The notes: a model not told the origin generated them from the letters alone. 64,000 nt of DNA from Klebsiella sp. WP3-W18-ESBL-02 (GCF_014168815.1 NZ_AP021972.1:2232001-2296000); one strand, 5' to 3'. Counted from the stretch's first letter, positions 7,428 to 16,778 are shown. Numbers and translations are program-made.

Positions 7428-10400
7428 TTAGCGCCGGGCCCAGCGCAGGCTGTACTGATAGTGCGGCCGCTGGAGCAAATACTCCTCCGACACGCTTGGA
7501 CTCCAGGAGTCATCGCCGCCGACGCCCATATGGAAACCGTCGATGTTCAGCCAGCTTCCGGCCTCTTCGACCAGCAGGTGGCGATGCGAGGTCTCCCGCA
7601 GCTGCGCCTGGCCGTAACGGCTGAGGTTAAAGTGGAAATCGCCGCGCCAACTGTTCGCACCGTATGTCAGACGCGTGGTGCCGCAGCGCAGGCCGTTTTC
7701 GCTGGGGAAAACGTACGGGGTATACATCGCCGCCAGCGGAAGCTGCCAGAGATCGTAGCGCGCGCTGGCGCAACGGTCAGGGTAGTTCTCGTGCGGGCCC
7801 AGCCCCTGCCAGCTCACTTCTGCTGCGATCTCCGCGAGCTGGCAGGTCAGGCCAATCCGCGCGGGCGGGGGCGTGCTGCGAGACACGTCAACCTCGACGT
7901 TTATCTGGAGCTCACCCTGGTCATCGATGAGATAGCTTTTGCGGCTGATAAACAGCAGCCTGCCGTGGGCCAGCCAGTGATGCTCTGACTGCAGTAATAC
8001 GCCTCGCGCCAGCGTATCGGCGTGGAGCCGGGCCAGGCGGCAGGTTATGTCGTAGTGACCGGCTGCTTTCCAGCGCTCGACCCAGGCGTTGGGATCGATA
8101 CGCGTGACTTCGCTGACGCCAATATCGTTGTCCAGCGGCGCGCGGGTGAACTGATCCTGTAAGGGCGATAACAGCACATTTTCACCGTCGCAGACCCATT
8201 GGCTCAGCAAACCGCTGGTGCGATCGAAGTACCAACGCTGAGCGCCATGCGTGATGGTGTAGTGGCTGTCGCTTTGCGCCAGCACCGGCACGCTACCGCG
8301 TTCAGCGGCTGGCGTGTATTCCAATTGGCCCGGCAGCTGCCACTGCGTATGGGCACAAACGTGGCCCGCGTCGCTCCATGGCGTTGCGGCAGTCTGGCGC
8401 ACCTCGACGTTCAGCCAGAGCGGGCCGCTGCGGCTGATTTCCGGCAGCGCCAGCGTGATTGTCTGCTGGCCACGCGGTGCAATATTCAGCGCGACGCTGC
8501 CGCTAGCCAGGGTTTCGCCCTCCTGTTTTAGCGCCCAGAACAGCCGTTCGTTATCGGTCGCGCGGAACAGATACTCGCTGGCGATCGTCAGTTGGTTATC
8601 AGCAAGCCACTGGAACTGGAAGAACTGCTGCGCATGACGCGCCTCGTACAGCGCCGGATGTGGCGTACGATCGGCAAACACGAGGCCGTTCATGCAAAAC
8701 TGGCGGTCGTTTGGCGTATCGCCAAAATCGCCGCCGTAGGCTGAGAAGCACTGGCCATTGGCATCGCGCTTGTTGAGCGACTGATCGACCCAATCCCAGA
8801 TAAACCCGCCCTGCAGGCGTGGATACTGGCGGAAAGCTTGCCAGTATTTATGGAAACCGCCGAGGCTGTTGCCCATCGCATGAGCGTATTCGCAAAGGAT
8901 GAGCGGCCGGGTTTCATCCGGCATACCGATCCATTTTTTAATCGACCATTTCGGCACCTGCGGGAAGGGCTGATCCTGGTCAACGCGAGCGTACATCGGG
9001 CAGATAATATCGGTCGCCGCGCTGTTGGCGCCGCCGCCTTCGTACTGCACCGGGCGGCTAGGGTCGTTGGATTTTATCCAGCGATAGAGCGCGTCGTGGT
9101 TGGCGCCGTGCCCGGATTCGTTGCCCAGCGACCAGATGATAATCGAGGGGTGATTGCGATCGCGCTGTACCATTCGCGTGACGCGTTCGCTCATGGCCGG
9201 CAACCAGCGCGGATCGTCGGTCAGCCGGTTCATTGGCACCATGCCGTGCGTTTCAATGTTGGCCTCATCCACCACGTACAGCCCGTAGATATCGCACAAA
9301 CGATACCACTGCGGGTGGTTAGGGTAGTGGGAGCAGCGCACGGCGTTAAAGTTATTTTGCTTCATCAGCAGGATATCGCGGCGCATGGTTTCCATATCCA
9401 TAACCTGGCCGTTATCCGGATGATGTTCGTGACGGTTAACGCCGCGAATCAGCAGCGGCTGGCCGTTAACCTTGAGCAGACCGTTGCTGATTTCAACCTT
9501 TCTGAAGCCGGTATCATAGGCCTCTGCTTCCACCAGCGTTGTGCCGCGCTTGAGCAGGACCACGGTCCGGTACAGCGTCGGCACTTCCGCACTCCACAAC
9601 GCCGGGTTGTCTACCGTCAGGCGCAGCGTGGTGCGATCGTTGTAGCACCCGCGCTCGTCAATAATCTCGCTCCCCAGCGCCTGTTCGCATTCGGCCACCA
9701 GGCGGCCTTCCTGCCAGAGCTGAACGGCAATGCGCGTATCGTCGGTGATATCGCCTTCGACGACGACCTGCGCCTCCAGCGTGGCGCGGTTGAAATCGGC
9801 GTTAAGATGGGGAAGCAGCTGGACGTCGCACAGGCGCATATCCGGCTTATGCAGCAGCGTGACGTCACGGAAAATGCCGCTCATGCGCCACATATCCTGG
9901 TCTTCCAGATAGCTGCCATCGCTCCAGCGCAGCACCATCACCGCCAGGCGGTTTTCACCGGCAACCAGCAGGCGGCTCAAGTCAAACTCAGACGGCAGTC
10001 GGCTGTCCTGCGCATAGCCCACCCACTGGCCGTTACACCACAGATGGAAGGCGGAATTGACGCCATCAAAAATGACCCGCGTTTGACCGCTGTTCAGCCA
10101 GTCAGGATTGACGTGAAATGTGAGCGAGTAACATCCGGTGGGGTTATCCTGTGGCACGAAGGGCGGATTGACCGGGATCGGGTAGGTCACGTTGGTGTAA
10201 ATCGGCGCGTCGTAGCCTGCCATTTGCCAGTTGGAGGGAACCACAATCTCATCAGATTCAGGCAGGTCGCACTCAGTCCAACTCTCGGGTACCGACTCTG
10301 GCCGCGTAAAATAGCTGAATTGCCAGCGCCCGTTCAGACTTTGCTGTGACGTCGAGGCGGTATCGTGCAGCGCCGCATCGGCGCTGCGCCAGCTGGCAAA

Positions 10401-10499
10401 CGGTGGATGGGCGGCCAGCGCGTTAAGCTGGGTGACGGCGGGGTTTTCCCAGTCGCGGCGGGCGAGGATGGCGGCTAACGAGAGAGGTTGTTGGCGCAT
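7428..10499 (-). CDS. lacZ: Beta-galactosidase
   Basis: Hydrolyses lactose and other beta-galactosides and forms allolactose; cytosolic tetramer, glycoside hydrolase family 2. At 1023 residues it matches E. coli LacZ closely, starting with MRQQPLSLAAILARRDWENP. Catalytic residues are in WSLGNESGHG (acid/base Glu) and LILCEYAHAMGNS (nucleophile Glu). The sugar-binding, immunoglobulin-like, TIM-barrel and C-terminal beta-sandwich regions are all full length. It lies directly downstream of lacI with a lac-type control region. No lacY or lacA follows; the next gene downstream is azlC on the same strand, 140 bases away. Confidence 0.97.
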   Translation of the reverse strand: MRQQPLSLAAILARRDWENPAVTQLNALAAHPPFASWRSADAALHDTASTSQQSLNGRWQFSYFTRPESVPESWTECDLPESDEIVVPSNWQMAGYDAPIYTNVTYPIPVNPPFVPQDNPTGCYSLTFHVNPDWLNSGQTRVIFDGVNSAFHLWCNGQWVGYAQDSRLPSEFDLSRLLVAGENRLAVMVLRWSDGSYLEDQDMWRMSGIFRDVTLLHKPDMRLCDVQLLPHLNADFNRATLEAQVVVEGDITDDTRIAVQLWQEGRLVAECEQALGSEIIDERGCYNDRTTLRLTVDNPALWSAEVPTLYRTVVLLKRGTTLVEAEAYDTGFRKVEISNGLLKVNGQPLLIRGVNRHEHHPDNGQVMDMETMRRDILLMKQNNFNAVRCSHYPNHPQWYRLCDIYGLYVVDEANIETHGMVPMNRLTDDPRWLPAMSERVTRMVQRDRNHPSIIIWSLGNESGHGANHDALYRWIKSNDPSRPVQYEGGGANSAATDIICPMYARVDQDQPFPQVPKWSIKKWIGMPDETRPLILCEYAHAMGNSLGGFHKYWQAFRQYPRLQGGFIWDWVDQSLNKRDANGQCFSAYGGDFGDTPNDRQFCMNGLVFADRTPHPALYEARHAQQFFQFQWLADNQLTIASEYLFRATDNERLFWALKQEGETLASGSVALNIAPRGQQTITLALPEISRSGPLWLNVEVRQTAATPWSDAGHVCAHTQWQLPGQLEYTPAAERGSVPVLAQSDSHYTITHGAQRWYFDRTSGLLSQWVCDGENVLLSPLQDQFTRAPLDNDIGVSEVTRIDPNAWVERWKAAGHYDITCRLARLHADTLARGVLLQSEHHWLAHGRLLFISRKSYLIDDQGELQINVEVDVSRSTPPPARIGLTCQLAEIAAEVSWQGLGPHENYPDRCASARYDLWQLPLAAMYTPYVFPSENGLRCGTTRLTYGANSWRGDFHFNLSRYGQAQLRETSHRHLLVEEAGSWLNIDGFHMGVGGDDSWSPSVSEEYLLQRPHYQYSLRWARR
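10116..10136 (-). promoter_or_regulatory. lac O2-like auxiliary operator inside lacZ
   Basis: The sequence AAATGTGAGCGAGTAACATCC differs from the E. coli O2 operator at one position (established operator sequence, recalled). Its centre is about 404 bases from the O1-like centre, almost the 401-base spacing of E. coli. It is inside codons for CYSLTFHV, so protein conservation alone could preserve it, but position and sequence fit repression by looping. Confidence 0.7.
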
Positions 10500-10521
10500 T
10501 TTGCAGTATCCTTGAGTATTT

Positions 10522-10539
10522 TTGTGATTCGCTCACAAT
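10522..10539 (-). promoter_or_regulatory. lac O1-like primary operator
   Basis: Read on the minus strand, ATTGTGAGCGAATCACAA is a near-symmetric lac operator, close to E. coli O1. It begins at the predicted transcription start and ends 22 bases before the lacZ ATG. With the adjacent LacI homologue this is a confident operator. Confidence 0.85.
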
Positions 10540-10546
10540 CAGGGTT

Positions 10547-10575
10547 ACTATGCGAGGCGCGCCCGCACTTGTACA
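10547..10575 (-). promoter_or_regulatory. lacZ sigma-70 promoter
   Basis: On the minus strand, TGTACA (10570-10575) as -35 and CATAGT (10547-10552) as -10 are separated by exactly 17 bases. The implied start, near 10540, coincides with the upstream edge of the O1-like operator. Confidence 0.65.
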
Positions 10576-10592
10576 GCCCGAGCGCGAGAGAG

Positions 10593-10608
10593 GGTGATAA
10601 AACTCACA
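10593..10608 (-). promoter_or_regulatory. CRP-binding site of the lac promoter
   Basis: TGTGAGTTTTATCACC on the minus strand fits TGTGA-N6-TCACA with one mismatch. Its centre is about 60-61 bases upstream of the predicted start, the class I position used by the E. coli lac promoter. This implies catabolite control of lacZ. Confidence 0.75.
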
Positions 10609-10644
10609 AATATTCGCCACGGCGCTCCGCCATGGCGCAGCGGG

Positions 10645-11721
10645 CTATTTCAGTCGTGCGACCTGGCGGGCGAGGCGGGATAACGCGTCAGCAAGCTGCT
10701 GCGCTGAGGGGGACTCAGTCTGCGGCGCCGCGGTGGTTTTCCGTTCGATAAGGCTAACCGGCAGCAGTTCAGAGACGGCGTCCTGGCCTTCGATCAACGC
10801 CAGCAAACGCTCAACGGCGATATTGCCCAACGTTTTAAAATCCTGCTTGATGGTGGTGAGCGGCGGCGTAAAGCAGGCGCTATCCTCCGTATCGTCATAG
10901 CCCACCACCGAGACGGCGCCCGGTACCGGCAGACCGAACTCATGCAGCGCCCGCAGCGCGCCTAGCGCCATCTGATCGTTACCGACCAGTATGGCGCTGG
11001 GGACAATTCCGTCGTGAAGCAATCGGGTCACGTGCTGATAACCCGACAGCGAGCTCCAGTCACCGTGCACGATCGCCGCTGGGGCAAGCTGGTGTGCGGC
11101 AAGACACGCCTGCCAGCCCTCAAAACGAAGACGTGCTGATACCGAGCTGAGTGGGCCGGTGAGCAGGGCAATATGCTGATGCCCTAATGCGACCAGGTGC
11201 TCAACGCCAAGACGCGCCCCCATCTGCGGGTCGAAAACGATGTGATGCATGTCGGTGGACGGCGAGATATCCAGAAACAGCACCGGTATTGCGCCGCACA
11301 GACGCACGATCTCCTGTGCCCGATCGTCTTCCATGGGAATATTGATCAGGATGCCATCAACGCGCTGTGACAGCAGTTGACTGACAGCGGCCTTGCTGGC
11401 TTCCGCTCCTGACTGTTCGGTCATGGAAATCACGACGTTAAACTGCCGTTCCCCGGCGCGCGATTTAGCGGCGGCGACAATCTGCGACGGCGCATGCAGC
11501 GCGAGGTTGCTGGTGGCAAAGCCCAGCGTATGGCTCAGCTTGCCCGCCAGCTGCTGCGCCATCCGGTTCGGAATATAGTTCAGCGCATCCATCGCCGCTT
11601 CCACCTTGAGCCGCGTTCTCTCTGAGACATGAGCGGCCTGATTGATGACCCGTGAGACCGTCTGATAAGAGACGTTGGCGCGCTCGGCGACATCATAAAG
11701 CGTGACAGACTTCGGTTTCAT
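10645..11721 (-). CDS. lacI: Lac repressor
   Basis: Tetrameric repressor of lacZ, released by allolactose. The open frame continues to 11892, but the conserved start MKPKSVTLYDVAERANVSYQ begins at 11721, giving 358 residues (E. coli LacI has 360). The headpiece HTH (about 6-25), hinge (NRMAQQLAGK), periplasmic-binding-protein-like core with SSVSARLRFEGW and VGYDDTEDS, and the C-terminal leucine-heptad tetramerisation helix (LADALSRLARQVARLK) are intact. A tetramer together with O1 and O2 would allow looping. It lies 145 bases upstream of lacZ in the same direction. Confidence 0.95.
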   Translation of the reverse strand: MKPKSVTLYDVAERANVSYQTVSRVINQAAHVSERTRLKVEAAMDALNYIPNRMAQQLAGKLSHTLGFATSNLALHAPSQIVAAAKSRAGERQFNVVISMTEQSGAEASKAAVSQLLSQRVDGILINIPMEDDRAQEIVRLCGAIPVLFLDISPSTDMHHIVFDPQMGARLGVEHLVALGHQHIALLTGPLSSVSARLRFEGWQACLAAHQLAPAAIVHGDWSSLSGYQHVTRLLHDGIVPSAILVGNDQMALGALRALHEFGLPVPGAVSVVGYDDTEDSACFTPPLTTIKQDFKTLGNIAVERLLALIEGQDAVSELLPVSLIERKTTAAPQTESPSAQQLADALSRLARQVARLK

Positions 11722-11861
11722 GCCGGGATTCCTTGTCGTTTTGCATGTTGAACATGGCGGTCGGGCTGCGAAAAACGTTGGGATATCATAGCATTTGTTG
11801 TTAAAAGGCGCACGGTGGCGCGGCGGCGACTCTGCGCTGAACCCCGCCGTGCCTGGATCAA

Positions 11862-13364
11862 TTACCGTGAATGACGCAGCGTTTCGCCACACCGATCGCA
11901 GTCAATCTCATGCTGACAGCGGACAGGGGTAACGCAATCCGCCAGCCAATGCGCAACATTTAATACGGCTTCGGGATGTGAATGCGTGGAATGCACCATC
12001 TCCGCGTCGCTGGCGGGCGCCAGTTTTTCTATTACGTGCGATCCCGTCGGTGTTTCCGAGGAAGAGACAAACATTTCCGGGCAAAATATCAATCGCCAAT
12101 CCCCGTAGGCCAACGCTTTGGCCGCCGCGAGCCAGAATGAAAAAATGTTGATGGGCAGTGCGGCCGTTATAAGGATGTTAGCCATCTCCTGCTTTTTCTT
12201 GATGACCGTATAGAGGTGCGTGAGCCCCACGCTGATTGCGCCAATGAGAAAGACGGCAAGCCAGTCAAACTGGCCAACCGCAGCATTATAGAGGCTGAGT
12301 AAAATGAAAATCAGGTAGCTGAGAATAAAAGGCGTATGGCGATTTTTATGCGCCTCCCTGGAGGCGGCGTTTAATTGGGCTAGCACGCCAAAGCAGGATT
12401 CGTGTGCGAAACTGGCAAATCTTAATGCAGAATCGGCCTCATCGCCGATGGCGTGAAATATAGCGACCCGGCGATAATTCACGGAGTCATTTTCCGCTTC
12501 ACTTTCCGCCTCATTTGCATATGACTTTCTGCAACGAGCGGTCAGCCCTATTTCAAGTAGTGCAGCCAACGGCACCGCTAACGCAAGAAAAATATAATCG
12601 GTAATGCCTATTATTTCTGCGATGACGGCGATTGGCAGCATGACGGCAAAGGTGAAGCCAAAGACGTTGGTACTCAGTAGTTTCCCTGCCGAACGCGATA
12701 ATGTTTTTCTGTACAGGAACGGGGTGGAAAGTAAACACGCGCCGCGGACTTTACCCGCGATATTCGGGTAAGTATGCGACATTTCGCGAACGATATTGCC
12801 GCCGTGGCTGTGAGCAATAATATAATGATGCTGGCTGGGAGAACGTTCAATTTTCGCCGCGAGCTCCTTCGCGGCCAGGGTTCTGGCCTTCGGCGTATTC
12901 GCGCCGCTCCAGCAAAAGCGCATGAATTTGGCCGTCGGAAGTTTGTCTGCGATAGCCTGTCTCATGGCGGATCCCGGCTTTGTCCATGATGCTTCCGTTT
13001 CGAAGGTGCCGTGTACAAGATGGATGATAATCGTGCTGGCGCCGATGTCCTCATCGCTGATTGTGCCGTCAGGGATTTTATCAGCGCGCGCTGGCGTTAC
13101 GCGGCGATAAAGCCGTTTGGACCATTGTTTAGCGTTGAAGTAGATAGTCAGGAATAAGTAACCGACGGCAAGCATTAAAATGAGCAGGGCGACCGGTAGG
13201 GTCAATAGACCTATTGCGAGGGTTTTCAGAATATAGAGCGCGCTGCCCTTGTAGTGTCGGCAAAGGAAATAGAGACAGGAGGTCGCAAAAAGCATGATCG
13301 GCGCGAGTAGAATACCGGTGATAATAATGGTCACGAGAACAGAGAAAGGGGCACCTGCCAGCAT
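11862..13364 (-). CDS. Membrane-anchored alpha/beta-hydrolase of unknown role
   Basis: The ATG at 13364 has an AAAGGA ribosome site (reading upstream to 13406 adds residues without one), giving 500 residues. Two or three hydrophobic helices open the protein. A hydrolase domain (about 130-260) follows, with VHGTFETEASW as the oxyanion strand region and AHSHGGN as the nucleophile elbow (Gly-X-Ser-X-Gly variant with Ala first). A second pair of membrane segments sits in the middle and another pair at about 350-430. The C-terminus has a CXXC pair (RCQHEIDCDRCGE). I do not recognise a named family; a lipase-like or effector-like esterase is possible. It stands alone, convergent with nothing, between lacI and fdnG. 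Confidence 0.55.
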   Translation of the reverse strand: MLAGAPFSVLVTIIITGILLAPIMLFATSCLYFLCRHYKGSALYILKTLAIGLLTLPVALLILMLAVGYLFLTIYFNAKQWSKRLYRRVTPARADKIPDGTISDEDIGASTIIIHLVHGTFETEASWTKPGSAMRQAIADKLPTAKFMRFCWSGANTPKARTLAAKELAAKIERSPSQHHYIIAHSHGGNIVREMSHTYPNIAGKVRGACLLSTPFLYRKTLSRSAGKLLSTNVFGFTFAVMLPIAVIAEIIGITDYIFLALAVPLAALLEIGLTARCRKSYANEAESEAENDSVNYRRVAIFHAIGDEADSALRFASFAHESCFGVLAQLNAASREAHKNRHTPFILSYLIFILLSLYNAAVGQFDWLAVFLIGAISVGLTHLYTVIKKKQEMANILITAALPINIFSFWLAAAKALAYGDWRLIFCPEMFVSSSETPTGSHVIEKLAPASDAEMVHSTHSHPEAVLNVAHWLADCVTPVRCQHEIDCDRCGETLRHSR

Positions 13365-13713
13365 ATTATGTCCTTTAAGCTTTCTAAGAAACGCTATTTG
13401 ACGCATCGTATTCGAATAACGTCAGGTGAGTGTCTGATGTATTGCGCGGATTGTACGTGATGAGGAACAGCGATAGGGCAAGCCCTGGAAAAACGTGAGA
13501 TCCTTCTGCTCAGGCGCTAATTGAATTGAAAATATTATGTTTTAACCCAGATTTACGCTGTTTTTAACAGGCGTTCGCTTATCGGGAAAACCGTGTGGCG
13601 CCTAACCGCTAGTAGGTAGTTGACAGATAACCACAATAGATTGGTGGTTATCTTGCCGAGATAGGCCGATAATGAGCCCCCTTTTCTAGTCTTAAGTTTA
13701 AGCTGGAGGTTAT
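13365..13713. other. Intergenic region upstream of fdnGHI with a strong dyad
   Basis: A perfect 9-base inverted repeat, GATAACCAC (13626-13634) and GTGGTTATC (13644-13652), lies 61 bases upstream of the fdnG start. TTGACA (13620-13625) just precedes it but has no good -10 at normal spacing. No FNR site or NarL heptamer cluster stood out by eye. GGAGG precedes the fdnG ATG. The dyad could be an operator or a leader hairpin. Confidence 0.4.
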
Positions 13714-16700
13714 ATGGAGCTTAATCGGAGGCAATTCTTCCGAATGTGTGCGGGCGGTCTGGCAGGGACAACTGTCGCCTCTCTTGGTTTTCTATCCTCA
13801 TTTTCCGTTCAGGCGGAAACCCGTCAATACAAACTCTTAAAAGCAAAAGAGACGCGTAACAACTGTACCTACTGCTCCGTTGGCTGCGGCATGCTTATGT
13901 ATAGCCTCGGCGATAACGCTAAAAATGTGAGCGAAAGTATCTACCACGTTGAAGGCGATGCGGATCATCCGGTCAGCCGCGGTTCGCTGTGCCCCAAAGG
14001 CGCTGGCGTGGTCGATTTTATCAACAGCGACAACCGGCTGCTCTACCCGGAGTACCGTGCACCGGGCAGCGATAAATGGCAGCGGATAAGCTGGGACGAC
14101 GCGTTTACGCGCATCGCGCGTTTACTCAAAGACGATCGTGACGCCAACTTTGTCGTCAAAAACGCGGCGGGCGTGACGGTAAACCGCTGGGCGACAACCA
14201 GTATGCTGTGTTCCTCAGCGGCCAGTAACGAAACCGGGATTATCGACAATAAATTTGCGCGCGGCCTGGGCATGGTGGCGGTTGAGAACCAGGCGCGTCT
14301 GTGCCATGGCCCGACCGTCTCCGCGTTGGCGCCGAGCTTTGGTCGCGGTGCGATGACCAACAACTGGATTGATATTCGCAACGCCGATGTGATTCTGATT
14401 ATGGGCGGCAACGCCGCAGAAGCGCACCCGGTGGGGTTCAAGTGGGTCATTGAGGCGAAGAAAAGCCGCGGCGCGAAGCTGATGGTGGTTGACCCGCGCT
14501 TTAACCGCTCGGCGGCCGTCGCCGACCTGTATGCGCCGCTGCGCCCAGGCAGCGACGTGGCTTTCCTGTCCGGCATCGTCAATTATCTGTTAAGCCACGA
14601 TAAAATTCAGCATCAGTACGTGCGTGAATTCACCAACGCCAGCCTGATTGTCCGCGAGGACTACCGTTTTGATGATGGTTTGTTCAGCGGTTATGACGAA
14701 GCGACCCGCCAGTACGATCGCAGCAGTTGGGCCTATGCGCTCGACGCCGACGGTCAGGTACAGCGTGATGATACGCTAAGCCATCCGCGCTGCGTGTTTA
14801 ATTTGCTCAAAGCGCACGTCAGCCGCTACACCCCGGAAATGGTGGAAACTGTCTGCGGCACGCCGCGCGAAGAATTTCTGCGCGTGGCGCAGACGCTGGC
14901 CGAAACCGCAGCCGTCAATAAAACGGCGTCAATTCTCTACGCGCTGGGCTGGACGCATCACACCAACGGCGCGCAGATCATCCGCACCGCGGCGATTGTG
15001 CAACTGCTGTTGGGCAATATCGGCATGATGGGCGGCGGGATTAACGCGCTGCGCGGCCACTCAAACGTTCAGGGCTACACCGATCTTGGCCTGCTGGATG
15101 GCTCGCTGCCGGGCTACCTGCCGCTGCCGAGTGAAAAACAGACCACCCTTGATGCGTTGCTGGCGCAGGCTACGCCGAAAACGACGCTGCCAGGCCAGGT
15201 TAACTTCTGGCAGAACACTCCGGCATTTATGGTCAGCCTGCTGAAGGGCTTTTACGGTGATGCCGCCACGGCGGAAAACCAGTGGGGCTACGACTACCTG
15301 CCGAAGTGGGATAAAAAGTACGACGTGCTCAGCCAGGTCGACATGATGGTCGGCGGCCAGTTTAACGGGCTGCTGGTACAGGGTTTCAACGCGCTGGCAT
15401 CTTTCCCGAATAAAAACAAAGCCGTCGAGGCATTCTCGAAGTTGAAATTTATGGTGGTCATGGACCCGCTTGCCACCGAGACCGCCAGCTTCTGGCAGAA
15501 CCACGACGAAATGAACGACGTGGATAGCAGTAAAATCCAGACCGAAGTGTTCCGTCTGCCGACCGCCTGCTTTGCCGAAGAAAATGGCTCGGTGGCTAAC
15601 TCATCACGCTGGCTTCAATGGCACTACACGGCCGCCAATCCGCCGGGCGAAGCGCTGCACGATAGCAAAATTCTCGCGCATCTGTTCCTGCGCCTGCGCG
15701 AGCTGTATCGCGAAGAGGGCGGCGTGGCGCCGGAGCCGCTGATGGCCATTGACTGGCGTTATGCTAATCCGCACGATCCGCTGCCGGAAGAGATCGCCCG
15801 CGAAAGCAACGGTCGCGCGCTGAAAGATATCTATGATAAAGAGGGCAACCTGCTGGCGAAAGCCGGGCAGCAGTTGAGTACCTTTGCCCATCTGCGTGAT
15901 GACGGCTCGACCAGCAGTCTGTGCTGGATCTACGCCGGGAGCTGGACGGAGCAGGGCAACCAGATGGCGAACCGCGATAACGCCGATCCATCGGGGCTCG
16001 GTGCGGTGAACAACTGGTCATGGGCCTGGCCGCTCAATCGTCGCATTCTCTATAACCGTGCCTCCGCCGACGCGCAGGGTAAACCGTGGGATGCAAAACG
16101 TCCGCTGATGCAGTGGAACGGTAAAAAATGGCAGGGGCTGGACGTCCCGGACTTCCCGCCGACGTCGGCGCCAGAAGAAAAGGTCGGGCCATTCATTATG
16201 CTGCCGGATGGCATGGGGCACCTGTTTGCGCTCAACAAGCTGGCAGACGGACCGTTCCCGGAGCACTACGAGCCGATGGAAACGCCGATTGGTACCAATC
16301 CGCTGCATCCGAATGTGGTGCATAGCCCGGTGGTGCGTCTGTTTGAAAGCGATAAAAAAACGCTCGGTAACGCGCAGGCGTTTCCGTACGTTGGCACCAC
16401 GTATTCCATCACCGAATTGTTCCGCCACTGGACCAAACACGCGCGTTTGAACGCCATCGCGCAGCCGCAGCAGTTCGTTGAGATTGGCGAACAGCTGGCG
16501 CAGGAAAAGGGCATTAAGGCCGGTGATTGGGTCAAAGTCTCTTCGCAGCGCGGCTTTATCAAAGCCAAAGCGGTGGTGACCGCGCGCCTGCAAACCCTGA
16601 CCGTTGCCGGGAAAGCGGTACCGACCATCGGTATTCCCTGCCACTGGGGCTTTGAGGGGACGACCCGCAAAGGGTTCCTGGCCAATACGCTGACGCCGTC

Positions 16701-16767
16701 GGTCGGCGACGCCAACTCACAGACGCCGGAATTTAAGGCGTTTTTAGTTAACGTTGAGAAGGCGTAA
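13714..16767 (+). CDS. fdnG: Formate dehydrogenase-N alpha subunit, Cys form
   Basis: Periplasm-facing catalytic subunit that oxidises formate and feeds electrons to the beta and gamma subunits and the quinone pool. 1017 residues, close to E. coli FdnG (1015). A Tat signal (NRRQFF then a hydrophobic stretch to VQA, about 1-34) is followed by a 4Fe-4S cluster motif CTYCSVGCG and the molybdopterin domains. Residue 197 is Cys (TGC at 14302-14304) in QARLCHGPTV, where E. coli has UGA-encoded selenocysteine. The codon is an ordinary sense codon and the flanking HGPTVSALAP is conserved. GGAGG precedes the ATG. The operon continues with fdnH and fdnI. Confidence 0.95.
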   Translation: MELNRRQFFRMCAGGLAGTTVASLGFLSSFSVQAETRQYKLLKAKETRNNCTYCSVGCGMLMYSLGDNAKNVSESIYHVEGDADHPVSRGSLCPKGAGVVDFINSDNRLLYPEYRAPGSDKWQRISWDDAFTRIARLLKDDRDANFVVKNAAGVTVNRWATTSMLCSSAASNETGIIDNKFARGLGMVAVENQARLCHGPTVSALAPSFGRGAMTNNWIDIRNADVILIMGGNAAEAHPVGFKWVIEAKKSRGAKLMVVDPRFNRSAAVADLYAPLRPGSDVAFLSGIVNYLLSHDKIQHQYVREFTNASLIVREDYRFDDGLFSGYDEATRQYDRSSWAYALDADGQVQRDDTLSHPRCVFNLLKAHVSRYTPEMVETVCGTPREEFLRVAQTLAETAAVNKTASILYALGWTHHTNGAQIIRTAAIVQLLLGNIGMMGGGINALRGHSNVQGYTDLGLLDGSLPGYLPLPSEKQTTLDALLAQATPKTTLPGQVNFWQNTPAFMVSLLKGFYGDAATAENQWGYDYLPKWDKKYDVLSQVDMMVGGQFNGLLVQGFNALASFPNKNKAVEAFSKLKFMVVMDPLATETASFWQNHDEMNDVDSSKIQTEVFRLPTACFAEENGSVANSSRWLQWHYTAANPPGEALHDSKILAHLFLRLRELYREEGGVAPEPLMAIDWRYANPHDPLPEEIARESNGRALKDIYDKEGNLLAKAGQQLSTFAHLRDDGSTSSLCWIYAGSWTEQGNQMANRDNADPSGLGAVNNWSWAWPLNRRILYNRASADAQGKPWDAKRPLMQWNGKKWQGLDVPDFPPTSAPEEKVGPFIMLPDGMGHLFALNKLADGPFPEHYEPMETPIGTNPLHPNVVHSPVVRLFESDKKTLGNAQAFPYVGTTYSITELFRHWTKHARLNAIAQPQQFVEIGEQLAQEKGIKAGDWVKVSSQRGFIKAKAVVTARLQTLTVAGKAVPTIGIPCHWGFEGTTRKGFLANTLTPSVGDANSQTPEFKAFLVNVEKA

Positions 16768-16778
16768 GGAGGCGAATT

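Noticed and set aside
8838..10349. 503-codon plus-strand ORF opposite lacZ
   Set aside because: It mirrors the conserved lacZ coding frame in a GC-rich gene; no ribosome site, no protein-like domains.
14302..14304. Possible sequencing error changing TGA to TGC in fdnG
   Set aside because: The preceding residue also differs from E. coli and the whole alpha subunit is diverged, so a genuine Cys variant is more likely; reads would settle it.
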